Below, piece after piece: positions 24,171 through 34,700 of a DNA stretch of 64,000 nt. The notes beneath the pieces were generated by a model. It was not told the origin of the DNA, ran no database searches, and was given only the letters and a program-made list of their open reading frames with translations. Every line of letters begins with the position of its first letter. The stretch's first letter is position 1. The DNA lies in the NCBI GenBank assembly GCA_963969595.1, contig OZ018415.1:2046001-2110000 (forward strand), given 5' to 3'. The translations under genes were made by a program, and so were the position numbers. The DNA is from Neckera pumila. Its lineage: Eukaryota > Streptophyta > Bryopsida > Hypnales > Neckeraceae.

Positions 24171-25100
24171 CATTTTAAATTTGAATTATAAAATAATATT
24201 TTCCATTCCACTCTTCATTTATAATATAAATTATAGATTATTCTAATACGTATTGTAATTGTTATAATTTTATTTCCACCTTTGGCTTTGAAAATCACAA
24301 TAATTTTATTTTTCCTTCAAATATATTGAAAAAATAAAACATGAATAGAAAATGTATTTTTCTACTAGCAAAAAATATATAACTTCTTTTACTTCAATTA
24401 AATAAAAGGATAAATTTGGTTTGATCGTCAAATTTGACTTCAAGGTGTTTGATGTGGCTATTTTTGGTGCAAATAATAAACTAATTGATTGAAAAAATTT
24501 CATGCTAATCTCCATTTTTACTTTTACCTCTTGAAAGAACTCCAACTAATTTAGATTATTTTTGCTATTTTTACCTATTTTGTTCAAATTTTGCAACAAA
24601 AATGATAACAATTAGAAATTTTCATAAAAAAAATTGAAATTTCTCATTGCGATATACAATTCAAAGTTTCAAGTAGTAAAAATATCAAATTGTTGTCTGA
24701 ATACAATTGAAAAGGCTAAAATTAGCTCAAATATGAAGTTAAACCATTTCACAATGGATCAAGTTTTTAAAGGGTTTAGGGTTTTATAGAATGCAAAAAC
24801 AATATTATTTTCTTGGATACCCTCTACAAGCCCAAGTGGCATCTATCTACATAAGACATTGAATCCTGCATTCAAATTCATTCTTTAGGGACAAAAGTAA
24901 ATAAAAAATCTGTATATTGTATTATGTCTAGCACTTACACTAGACCTCTATTAATGAATTTGAGGTCCTTAATTGCAAATAGGAATTTAGAATTGGGTTT
25001 TGATTATTTGTAAATAATATAGAACTCTTACATTTTCTCTCAAGGTAAACCTTCCCTATTAGATCCACATTAGATGAAGGATTCAGTATCTTCTCCTACC
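23261..25100. other. AT-rich DNA with an (AT)n microsatellite
   Basis: An (AT)n run of about 86 bp occupies 24082-24167; the YIYI frame over it is an artefact. At 23847, TTTAACCCTTAAATGCAC resembles TTAACCCTTACATGTCC at 25846, hinting at another repeat family that also starts CCC after TTAA. No gene is seen. Confidence 0.5.
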
Positions 25101-25106
25101 CATTAA

Positions 25107-25845
25107 CCCCTAAAGGACCAAACACCATTTTTTGGCAATATAGCAATTTTGGGCAGCTCACTACAAATAGTGTTTGTTTGTTTTTCTTTGAAATTTTCAC
25201 ACAACATGTGTCCAAGGAGTAACTTCAAGGCCCAACAATTTTCATAACTTTTAACTACATGGTTAAAAAGTTATTGCATGATATGTAATTTTCATTGGTG
25301 GGCGGGCAATATGGGCAGCTCAAAAAACTTCTTAAAAAATAACATTTTTCAAACATTAAAATTTGAAATTGATTCTTTACATTTATATAAGAGTGGAAAG
25401 CTTTGAATCATTCCATTTTGATATATGAGATGAAAGTTATGAGGAGTTTTGGTTTGCAAATAATTATGGAGTCTTTGAAAACCGTAACTATCCGCAAACC
25501 AAAACTCCTCATAACTTTCATCTCATAAATCAAAATGGAATGATTCAAAGCTTTCCACTCATATATAAATGTAAAGAATCAATTTCAATTTTTAATGTTT
25601 GAAAAACAATTTCTTTAAAGAAGTTTTTTGAGCTGCCCGAGCTGCCCGCCCACCAATGAAAATTACATATCATGCAATAGCTTTTTAACAATGTAGTCAA
25701 AAGTTATGAAAATTGTTAGACCTTGAAGCTACTCCTTAAATGCATGTTGTAAAAAAGTTTCAAAGAAAAAAAATAAAAATACCATTCGTAGTGAACTGCC
25801 CAAAATTGTTGTATTGCCAAAAAATGGTGTTTGGTCTTTTAGGGA
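25107..25845. mobile_element. TTAA element T6, palindromic (foldback) derivative, 739 bp
   Basis: It starts CCCCTAAAGGACCAAACACC and ends GGTGTTTGGTCTTTTAGGGA, with TTAA on both sides (25103-25106 and 25846-25849). The two halves are inverted copies of each other around about 25476, with arms of roughly 365 bp and almost no loop. Each arm matches one end-half of subfamily B (compare T3), so the element arose by inverted duplication of one half. A transcript across it would fold into a very long hairpin. Confidence 0.92.
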
Positions 25846-25849
25846 TTAA

Positions 25850-27200
25850 CCCTTACATGTCCAAATATCAAAAAAGTGAATGCATTTTGGTCAATCTTAA
25901 ACAATTGTAACCTCTTTTTTTTCCAATATAAGTAAAATAAACTTCAATAGGAAAAAAATGATTTTAACCTTCAATATTCTATACTCACATTTGGTATTTG
26001 ATCTAATTAAGAAGTTTTATGGCCTTCATAAGTTCTCTTTCTACTTCAACTTGGATTTTTTTTGAAAACCTAAGTTCATTCTAAGACTTTTTAAGACCAA
26101 GAACAAATTCAACTACAAATCTTGAAAAAACCCAAGAATGGATCCAAGATGGAAATGGAAGGACGATACTTAAGTGGAATTTGTACCCCTACCTTAATTG
26201 AATCCACCTACTTTCAGGTTCTCTTTGACAATGAAATTTTATAATTATATTGTAGCATCTAAACCCTATATAGCAAAGTAAGTAGGATTTTGGCTTAGAT
26301 TAGAGCTTCGTTAGGTACATAGCTTTAGTATTAAGGCATGTAGGGCCATTTACAATAGGATAAATCTAAACGGATAATGTTTATTTCTAGCTAAGATCTT
26401 TTAGTTTTAAACAAAAATTTAAAACAATTGACAAATACAATAGTCCTTTAAGGGGAGGTCAAATAATTCAACAAGAATGTGCCCAAAATTAAATTTCCAT
26501 GTCATTTTTTGAAATTTTTAGGTCACCTTCAACCAACCTTGAAGAGCAAGTGTCTCTTTTTATAAAATTTGATTGAAGCCATGCCAAATTTGATCAAATC
26601 TAACCTTATTTTTAGGAGTGGTTCTACTTCTAAAGAGGACAATGTCTAAGGCAGGAGGTTCTAAAACCATAAACCTCCTTAAATGTTTATTGCATGTACA
26701 TATCTCTTTTCTATAGATTTCAGGAAATGACCATATATAATATAGACAATGTACATTTGAGGGGGTTTAGGGTAGGAGAGCCTTATACCACTTTAACTTC
26801 AAAATTTAATTACTAATTTCATGAAGCTCCCATAAACACAAAATAACTTGGGTTATATGCCAATTTTACTTATATTTCAAGGAAAAATTACTGAAAATTA
26901 TTGAAGAAGTTTTAGCTCCCTATCAATTGATTCCAACTCTTAAATGGTCAGTTTGTGGACCTCCTACCTTAAATCTAATGAAAAACAACACTTGAGACCC
27001 TTTTAGTTGGAGCCACTAAGTAATATGGAGTAATGGTCATTACTCCAAATGGCTTCTTCATCATTATCCAGTGGTTCCCTCCCAATGGGAGTACATGCAA
27101 TTTTGTAGGGTTTTAAGGTTTATCGACCACCTCTGCTGTTGATCCAAAGCATGGCGCCAAGATCAACGAAATTATGCATTGCAGCATTGCAATCTAGAGT
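25850..27200. other. AT-rich DNA, nothing assigned
   Basis: A weak match exists between 26640-26720 and 52840-52930 (AGG.GGTTCTAAAAC..AAAC...CTTAAATG), suggesting another dispersed repeat. The end of this stretch becomes GC-richer near 27120-27200, towards the telo-box gene candidate. Confidence 0.4.
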
Positions 27201-27207
27201 TTCGGAT

Positions 27208-27354
27208 TCAGGGTTTTGAGAGTCTCATTGACTGAGGGATGTCTCCAATGTAGGCTTCAGAAGAGGAACGAGCGTGCGATGGAGGAGGAGCTTCTTTGGG
27301 ATTGGAGCTCTGGAAAGACATGGAGCCGAGGTGAGACGGTTTTTGCGCAGACAT
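27208..27354 (-). CDS. Short ORF (48 residues) behind a telo-box leader, unknown product
   Basis: The minus-strand ATG at 27354-27352 opens 48 codons rich in Ser and Pro: MSAQKPSHLGSMSFQSSN, then SSSEAYIGDIPQSMRLSKP, with TGA at 27210-27208. I prefer this ATG to the in-frame ATG at 27396, because the sequence between looks like leader and TTTAGGG repeats lie just upstream at 27416-27445. A gene with more exons is possible, since the frame could be joined onward before the TGA. Composition is GC-richer than the flanks. No family is recognised. Confidence 0.35.
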   Translation of the reverse strand: MSAQKPSHLGSMSFQSSNPKEAPPPSHARSSSEAYIGDIPQSMRLSKP

Positions 27355-27415
27355 GGGAATTTTACAGACTAAGCAAGAAGAAATGAGAAGGTTCACGAAC
27401 TAGCGTTTATAATTT

Positions 27416-27445
27416 AGGGTTTAGGGTTTAGGATTTAGGGTTACA
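27416..27445. promoter_or_regulatory. Telo-box cluster (TTTAGGG repeats)
   Basis: Four consecutive units read TTTAGGG, TTTAGGG, TTTAGGA and TTTAGGG. On the minus strand this gives AAACCCTAAACCCTAA about 60-90 bp upstream of the 27354 start codon. In plants this motif is common in promoters and 5' leaders of genes for translation and growth. A stray telomeric repeat is the alternative, but four units are too few to be a telomere remnant of any length. Confidence 0.6.
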
Positions 27446-28200
27446 AGGGTGTTTCCAAATTTTTGACATCGTTTTTTATGGCTCATTTTTTTCGTACCCC
27501 CCTATTTTTCATATATTGCGGTTACAATGGAGCAAAAAACCACCATTATGCTATCACCGTTTGCGAGATATAGCAACATTGACTTTTTATGGGTGGGTTG
27601 ACTTTTTTTATTTAGATTTATTTTCAAGTTTTTATTAGACGTACCCCCCCTATTTGTGGATGTTGTAAATCCATTGGTGGTATTGTTTTTTTGAAAAAAG
27701 TTTAGGATAAGACACTGTGAGCGTTTCAAAAGTGCCATTTAGGATTGCTATCTTTTTGAATTTTAGGTGTTTGAGAGATTTGAAGATACCTACCCTCCCA
27801 TTTTTGAGGGTTGTGAACACAATGGAATAAAAATATCCATTTAAGTGGCCTATTTTTGAAAGATATGACATCTTTGACTTTGTGGGCCCCCTGGAGTTGA
27901 CTTTTTGAGGACGGTAGAATTTGGGGTTTTGACCAAAAGCAATGTTGTAGGTTTCAAAATGGGTGTTCCAAATCCGTATTACACTTGTTGATACGACATT
28001 GTTTGCAAAAGATAAGAATGAATGAAATTTTTTGACTTTTTTGGGAGTTGTATTTGTTTATAATTTAGGGTGTAGATGGTCAATTTGTGGGTTTAGGGTC
28101 ATTTTAAATTGCTGTAGTATGTATTTGTAGCAACCCATTTATTATTTAAATTTAGAAGCTTTCTAATGGGTGTGAAAGTAGAAGGATTTTTTTATATAGA
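27446..28200. other. Intergenic DNA, nothing assigned
   Basis: T-rich plus strand with recurrent phrases such as CCCCCCTATTT and GATATGACATCTTTGACTTT, which may be an old local duplication. Frames here are short and not protein-like. Confidence 0.4.
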
Positions 28201-28206
28201 CAAAGA

Positions 28207-28238
28207 TAATAATATATATATATATATATATATATACA
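28207..28238. repeat. (AT)n microsatellite
   Basis: A run of about 15 AT dinucleotides just beyond the 3' end of the minus-strand pseudogene. Confidence 0.95.
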
Positions 28239-28302
28239 TAAAAGCTAAAAATAGACCCATATAAGGAACACAAAATTCATATACAAAAATCTATGTATCA
28301 AT

Positions 28303-28980
28303 CTAGTCAATAGAGCGAATGTGCACCTTCCACTGCGGCCCATACAGGCCAAGATAGTGACGGGCTGCACCGACTCTATCCGTATAGATGCCCCTCTTGG
28401 GCATATAATGACCGCCAATTGTGCTCTTCAGACCTAGCCCCGGAACTCTATGGTCTAGTGTCCTACCTTGAAGGACCCACTCTGCATGATCCAAGAAATC
28501 ATGGATCAAAGGTCACAGAGCGGGAGGGTCTATCTCTACGCCCTCATATCCAAACCCTAAATCCTCCTCCATCTCCTGCAACCTATCCTCTGCCGCATGT
28601 GCAGCGACCGCCCAATCCCGAGCTCGTTGTAGCTGAATCTGCATGTATAGCCCGCTCCATCCAAAAGCATGACGAGCGAATGTCAAGTTGCTCTGCACCC
28701 CCAACAACGGATGATGCTCATCTCTAGCATGAACCATAGTTGCTAGAGCTGTCAAGAACCCTTGACAAGACTCTAGAGTGGCCTCCATGGTCCGTGTTGT
28801 TGTGTCAAACGTACCATGCAATGCTCTCTCGAGACCCGTGATACGAAATAAGTCGTACTCGCTACCAAATTGTCGGCCGTCAATCACCAGCTTCGTCTGC
28901 ACAGTCAGCTCGATTCGGATGCCAAGCAGACGGCTAAAGCGCATGTCTGGCGTCATGGCCATCTAGCGCTCCAATAGATC
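28303..28980 (-). pseudogene. GC-rich pseudogene exon, 226 codons with two in-frame stops
   Basis: One minus-strand frame runs from an acceptor-like GGCAGCTGCAG at 28981 to TAG at 28305-28303. It is broken only by TAG at 28965-28963 (codon 6) and TGA at 28515-28513 (codon 156). Composition is protein-like throughout: MRFSRLLGIRIELTVQTKLV, GSEYDLFRITGLERALHGTF, VHARDEHHPLLGVQSN, then HDFLDHAEWVLQGR and GAARHYLGLYGPQWKVHIRS at the end. Both stops can be explained by single C-to-T changes (CAG to TAG, CGA to TGA). The exon is much richer in GC than its flanks. I do not recognise the family; a captured gene fragment or retroelement-derived piece cannot be excluded. Confidence 0.55.
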
Positions 28981-28989
28981 CTGCAGCTG

Positions 28990-29640
28990 CCAAAATCTAT
29001 TCTAATATTATATTTTTTGGATACAATTAAAGATTTTGACCAATGAATGAACAGAAACACATCCTGAACTCACCGAAGTGCATTTTTTCATCCATCAATA
29101 ATTTTTGAAGATTCTTATATTAGTTCTTTAACATTTGTATGGTTCAAATTATGAAGATTTTGCTTTGCAAATATTCTATAATTCAAAAGGTATCGGGAGG
29201 TCTAGCCTCAAAAAGTAACTTTTTCAATTAAAAAAATGACCCTTCAAAAATGACTTGAATCAAAAAATCAAATATAAATATTCAAAAATTACTATAATTA
29301 GAATTTATTATTTAAAAATTATAGGAGAAAAATATTTTAAAAATCATAAATATTCAAGCTACAATTGATTTTAGAAGGAATTTCCAATTTTTGGCTTCAA
29401 ACTTTATTGAAAAATATTGGTATGTATTTTTGTTGATCTAATTGTATGGATATGATTTTTTATTAGCATTTTACAACTATGGTGTGAAAGTCATCATTGC
29501 AATATTCTTCTAATTTGCATCTTATAATAGATCTTCACAATTTTGAAAATCTAGACACCCCTTAGGTCCTTTAGGGGTTAAATTTGGACTGAGAAAGTTG
29601 GGACTTGAGATATACTATGAAACATCTGTGAGACTTCACA
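28990..29640. other. AT-rich DNA ending in a TTAA-element terminus
   Basis: TAGGTCCTTTAGGGG ends at 29577 and is followed by TTAA (29578-29581), matching the right end of TTAA elements. No left end was identified, so this is a truncated or unrecognised copy. No gene is seen. Confidence 0.45.
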
Positions 29641-30010
29641 ATTCTCCATTAGAGTTATTTGTAAAGTCCCCCCCAGTTTGGAAGGGACTTTTTCACAAAT
29701 TTCCTCCAACGGTTTAGGCCCCGCAGGCGACCACGACCCCGCAGGCAAAGTTCGGACAAAACTTCTTTTTGGTCGATTTGGGCGTGAAAGAAAGTTTGAT
29801 ACTTACTTTCGTATTGGGTGCGGGCAACTTTTTGCCCAAAACCTGCTTTTTCACAAAATTGCCCCCGATTTTGGGTACGTTACAAGTAATTCTATTGTTA
29901 AGATGGCAACCAAAGAAAAAGGCAACCAAAGAAAAATTCAACCAAAGAAAAAGACAACCAAAGAAAAAGATAGAAAATTATTCCATTCACTAAAGAGAGC
30001 ACATTCATTA
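29640..30010. repeat. GC-richer patch and 16-17 bp tandem repeat
   Basis: Four copies of CAACCAAAGAAAAA with variable joints lie at about 29908-29970. The preceding segment (29660-29880) is richer in GC and open in several frames, but no frame is convincing as protein. Confidence 0.5.
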
Positions 30011-30416
30011 TAGAAATCAAGGTGATCACAATTGAACATTCTATAGTTCAATTACAAAAATTGTCAATTTCTACAAATAGGCATGATTCCAATGCCAATA
30101 ATTGTGACATACAACAACACAAAGCTCTAGAGGCTAGAGTAGATATAGATTTATATTTCAAGCCACACATCTCAACAGGTGACAAATGGTGGAATATCCA
30201 TTAATTTAACAAAATTGAAGTTAGAAACTATTTTGATCAACTGTACTTTAAACAAATTTAGGTATACCTAAAGTTCTCAAAAATCAAGTATGAGATTTGA
30301 AGATTTTTTTTGCAAAAAGTATTATAAGCACAATATGAATACAAGCATTTGTGTTGGTTCACCAATGTACGTTCATCAATCCTTACCCACAAAGGCCCTA
30401 CAACTTAGGTATTGAA

Positions 30417-30687
30417 GTAACTACACCTAATTTTGACCTCTTTCTAAAATTGCATAGTCTAGATCTATGTCTAAAATGCACTTCTACTAGTCATGAGAAT
30501 CTATAGTTGGTTGCTTAAATTATATTTTTAACACTTTGAAAATTCATAGTTTATTCATATAGTGTTCAAAAAATACATTCTTAAAGAATATAAAATCCCC
30601 TTTTGATTACTAACATTACCCACGAGTTTTTCAATATAATAACGGGAACCATGCTAAATTGCTTATTTGTAAAATTTTAGGTGTAAA
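30417..30687. mobile_element. H-family MITE, copy H2
   Basis: It starts GTAACTACACCTAA and ends AAAATTTTAGGTGTA. The interior shares TAGTTTATTCATATAGTGTTC and CCCCTTTTGATTACTAA with H1 (inverse) and H3. The right end has drifted from GTAGTTACC. Confidence 0.65.
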
Positions 30688-30699
30688 GTGGAAGCACCC

Positions 30700-30905
30700 A
30701 ATACCGTCAGTATTAAGCAATTCAACATAGTTAGAGGCAACTTTTCCTAAAATTAATATTTTTGCAGTATTGGTGAGTGAAAATCATGAATATTAAAAAA
30801 AAATAGATTTTTTGAATGTAGTATGTAATTTCTATGATCTTTCAAAGAGACGGCTCCCTAGACCATTGAAACTGTCACATAGGTGGACCCAAAACTGAAA
30901 TGAGC
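30700..30905. repeat. Dispersed repeat related to H, copy 1
   Basis: The block starting GTATTAAGCAATTCAACATA and ending around CTGTCACATAGGTGGA matches about 58040-58220 in order. The first 20 bases also match the inner part of H1, so it is probably a relative of H with a different interior. Confidence 0.5.
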
Positions 30906-31583
30906 AAAAATAAAAAGAGAACAAATGAGAGTGAGGAATAAGTCCTTCAAATGCGTCAGCCAATCAGAGCCAAGCATTTGAAGGACATATTAGTGAGAAG
31001 TCTAAGGACAAAAATAGTGACAAACTAACAATCTAAGGTACAAGAATGGGAGCAAGGACGCTAATGGATGAATCTACCTTAGTTACCTCATTAAGCATTC
31101 CTTGAGTAAAAGTATCTCAAGAGATCTTGATTGTGTTTTGCACCATCAACACAAACCGCTCCTAAAAAGCGATCCCTATTTTTGAAGTGAAAATGAACAC
31201 AGAGGATCCAAAACAGTGTGCATTACAAGGACAATTATTAAGTGAAGTTAAGGCCCATTTGAATTGTGTGCAGCTCTATTGATAGCATTGTAGAGGTGGC
31301 AACCACACAAGTGGTTGATTTTTGGGGTTACTTGTTGTTGATTTAACTTTTCTCATGCTAACTCAAATCTGAATTGATGTCATTTCTCCATGTGCATTAA
31401 ATCTATTTTGGCATGACCTATATGACACTTTTACCACCCTACACCTTGCATCTTTGAAAATTTGTAACTAATTCACAATGCATCCAAAAATTATGGAACC
31501 ACTTGCATTTTGATTCACAGTTCGTCACCTATATACAAAAATTGTTGTTTATTTTCTATAGCATAGTGGTCACGCAATTGAGC
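30906..31583. other. Intergenic DNA with a 13-bp hairpin
   Basis: GTCCTTCAAATGC (30942-30954) and GCATTTGAAGGAC (30974-30986) are perfect inverse copies around a 19-nt loop containing GCCAATCAG. The rest is unassigned, though 31450-31500 resembles the H interior (CTTTGAAAATTTGTAA..AATTCACA). Confidence 0.5.
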
Positions 31584-31587
31584 TTAA

Positions 31588-33433
31588 CCCTAAAGCCCAT
31601 TGTCCCTTCAAGGAACAAATGGGATTTTAGGGCAGGTACCTACGGGCTGAATTTTTATTGTGATTTTTCAAAACTTTTTTTGAAGATAGAAAAACTGCTA
31701 AGCTTTGTGATAATACATTTTTTTTCAATCGGTACCAATAAAAAATGTTATACCCAAATAAGTTCAAACCAACCTTCGGGAGGCAACAATTTTTTTTTTC
31801 TTTTTTAATCTTTTTTTCTTATAGATTATATTTTTGTATGATCTATAATTATATTTTTGTCTATTTAAAAGTCTTTGATTCATTTCATTTGGATTTTTTA
31901 TAAGAAAGTTATGGACAATCTTATTTTTTGGGCACTTAGAGTATCTTCCTGAAAAAATTACCTTGTAAGATTCATTTTTGAATGCAATTTTTACAATAAC
32001 TTTTCAAAAAAAAGTTCCACAAGGTTTAATTTTTTTGCTACAACAACCTCACCACTGGAATTAGTACTTTTTAATTTCCTCTAAAAGATATTAATATTTT
32101 AGAGTTTCCTTCTATCTTCTATCTACTTCTACTTAACAATTTTTTTAATAATGAAATTGTTTTTTTTGGATTTTTTTCCCCCCTAGACTCTCAACTCAAT
32201 TCTCCACTATAAAGATTTAAAGCTCAAAACTCTATAGTGCAAAACATTTAAGCTAAAAATGTTCAAAGTCATAAAATATAGTCCCGCAATGTACTGAAAA
32301 TTTTTTTATTCCACTTTAACCCCTAAAGGACCGAGGTGATTTTCCTACCAAAAACCATTCAAAACTGTCATTTCTATTGCAAAGAGAAAAGAGTCTAAAT
32401 AATTGTTTTTTTTTGCATATCCAATCGTAAGATCTTATACTTGACTAGTATATGAATATGTGGAAGAAATTTCAGAAACTTTGACCACGTAGATTGCAAG
32501 ATATATGCATTTAAAGTGAAGAAAACAAGTTTTTTTCTACCTTGCTTGACTAGATTTTTTGGCTTTGAATCTTTTTAGTTCAGTTTTTTTGCACTACTGA
32601 TTTCAATTTTCTACTTATTTATGTTAATTAGTTGAGTTGAGAATCTACCAAAAAAACTTAGGAAAAAAATCACTTATTTTTCACTCATTAAAAAATTATT
32701 AAGTAGAGGTGGGTACAAGATTGAAGAAAAAACTAAATGTTAATAGCTTTTAGATGGAATTGAATCACAATAATCCCAACAGTGAGATTGTTCTAGCAAG
32801 AAAATCTAACCCTATCTAACAAAAAAATTTGAAAAATTTGAAAAATTGCATTCAAAAATGAATTCTACAACTTATTTTTTCAAGAAGATGCTTAGATTGC
32901 CCAAAAAACTAAGATTGTCCATAACTTTCTCATTACTAGTCCAAATTGAATGAAACAAAGCTTCACATGTAGACAAAAAATATAACCTTTGAGGAAAAAA
33001 TTTGAAAAAGAAATAATTTTGACTTTTTGTGATTTTTTTCGGCTGCCCGCAAAATTTCAATTTTACTTATTGTGCCATAACTTTTGCTCCCGGGCATCAA
33101 TTAAAATAAAAATTATATATTCACAAAGATCTCGCAAAAATACACAACCTCTAAAAATCCCAAAAAATATTACGAAAAATTGAGATCATAGGAACCTGCC
33201 CGGACCCAAATTGTCCCCCGAGGGGACAATCGGTCCTTTAGGGGTTAAACGTAGATATCTTGCAATCTGTGCGGTCAAAAATTCTGAAAATTTTTCCACA
33301 CATTCTCATGCTAGTTAGATGCAAGATCCTATGGTTAGATGTGCAGGAAAATTTATTTATTTTTCTACTCTTTTCTATAAAAATGGCAATTTTGAGTGTT
33401 TTTTGGCAAAAAAGAGGCCTTGGGCCTTTAGGG
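31588..33433 (-). mobile_element. TTAA element T8, subfamily A, split by T9
   Basis: It starts CCCTAAAGCCCATTGTCCC and ends GGGCCTTTAGGG. TTAA flanks both sides (31584-31587 and 33434-33437). Without the inserted T9 plus one TTAA (929 bp) it is 917 bp, the usual length. It is collinear with T10 throughout, including the block CTTGCAATCTGTG after the insertion. Confidence 0.9.
32320..33244 (+). mobile_element. TTAA element T9, subfamily A, 925 bp, nested in T8
   Basis: Terminal repeats are CCCCTAAAGGACCGA and TCGGTCCTTTAGGGG (15 of 15 inverse). TTAA is duplicated at 32316-32319 and 33245-33248. The interrupted T8 sequence CACT-TTAA-ACG is intact as CACT-TTAA-ATG in T10 near 34247-34257, which proves the duplication is exactly TTAA. 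Orientation is opposite to T8. The last 60 bp contain TTGTCCCCCGAGGGGACAAT, a palindrome. Confidence 0.95.
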
Positions 33434-33532
33434 TTAACTGTGCAATTTTAGGTTAATTACCTTACTTTGCTTAGACATATGCGATAAGCAACATGGCCAT
33501 AAGATATATAGCAAATTGAAATAAAAATTTAA

Positions 33533-34444
33533 CCCCTAAAGTTCCCCCTTGTCCCTTTTGCACGCCCTTTTGGAAATAAATGGGATTTCGGATAGGTACC
33601 TATGGACTGAATTTTTGTCGTGATTTTTTGAAACTTTTTGGGAAGATAGAAAAAATGCTAAGCTTCATAAAAGTATAAGTTTTTTTCAATTGGTGCCCAA
33701 GAACAAAAGTTATGCCCAAATAAGTTCAAAACAGGGGAGAGGGGGCAATAAAGTTTTTTTGCAAAGTTTTAAAATTAAATTTTTTTTTCCTTATAGATTA
33801 TATTTTCGTCTATCTGGAAAGCTTTGGTTTATTTCATTTGGATTTGTTATGAAAAAGTTATAGACAATCTTGTTTTTCGGGCAATTAAAGCATCTTCTTG
33901 AAAAAATAACTTGTAGGATTCATGTTGGAATGCAATTTTTGCAATTTTACAAAAAAAGAAGTTCCACATGGTTTAGTTTGCTTGCTAGAATAATTTCACC
34001 ATTTTAATTCCATCTAAAAGATATGAATATTATAGAGTTTGTTTCTATCTCATACCTACTTTTATTTCATATTTTTTTTCAAGAATGAAAATCAAGTTAT
34101 TTTGAATTTTTTTTCCCTAGACTCTCAACTCAATTCTCTAGTATAAAATTTTGAAGCTCAAAACTCTGTAGTGCAAAAAATTTAAGTTAAAAATGTTTAA
34201 ATTTCAAAAATCTAATTCCGCAATGTGCTGAAAAACTTGTTTTTTTCACTTTAAATGCAGATATCTTGCAATCTGTGTAGTCAAAAATTCTAAAAAATTT
34301 TCCACACATTTTTATACTAGTTAGGTGTAAGATCCTACGGTTAGATGTGCAAGAAAAACATTTTTCAAATTTTGTTACTCTTTGCTATAAAAATGGCAGT
34401 ATTGGGTGTTTTTGGGCAGAACAAAGGCCTTGGGTCTTAAGGGT
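33533..34444 (-). mobile_element. TTAA element T10, subfamily A, 912 bp
   Basis: Left end CCCCTAAAGTTCC after TTAA (33529-33532). The right end TTAAGGGT, slightly degraded, lies before TTAA (34445-34448). It has the same orientation as T8, 100 bp away. It supplies the empty-site sequence for the T9 insertion. No coding capacity. Confidence 0.9.
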
Positions 34445-34564
34445 TTAACAAGACAGTATGTGATAAAACCGTTGTTGTACGAGCATGAAAATGAAATGGA
34501 TGAACCCTTAGAGGATTGGCTAATGACTTTGAAAAATCATCCATGTTGGTATTGCGTAAATCAT

Positions 34565-34700
34565 TAGTTTAAAAAAAATTTAAAAGTATTAATTGGAAGT
34601 CAAACTATTGTAGAAAACCTTCCCATTTCACACAAAATTTGGAGGATGAATAGTTGCACTTTTGTCCCACATAGAAGGATTCTTTGTCATTCATTAGCTG
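34565..34700. repeat. Dispersed repeat pair with 46730-46860
   Basis: The segment from ATTGGAAGTCAAACTATTGT to GATTCTTTGTCATTCATTAG is repeated as ATTGGAGGTCAAACTATTGT to GATTCTTTGTCATTCATGGG at 46758-46863. Ends are undefined; the family is unknown. Confidence 0.7.

Noticed and set aside
27416..27445. Telomere or chromosome end
   Set aside because: Only four TTTAGGG-type units; position ahead of an ORF fits a telo-box better.
32320..33244. PIF/Harbinger MITE with TAA/TTA target
   Set aside because: Left TAA and right TTA are inverse, not direct, copies; comparison with the empty site in T10 gives a direct TTAA duplication.
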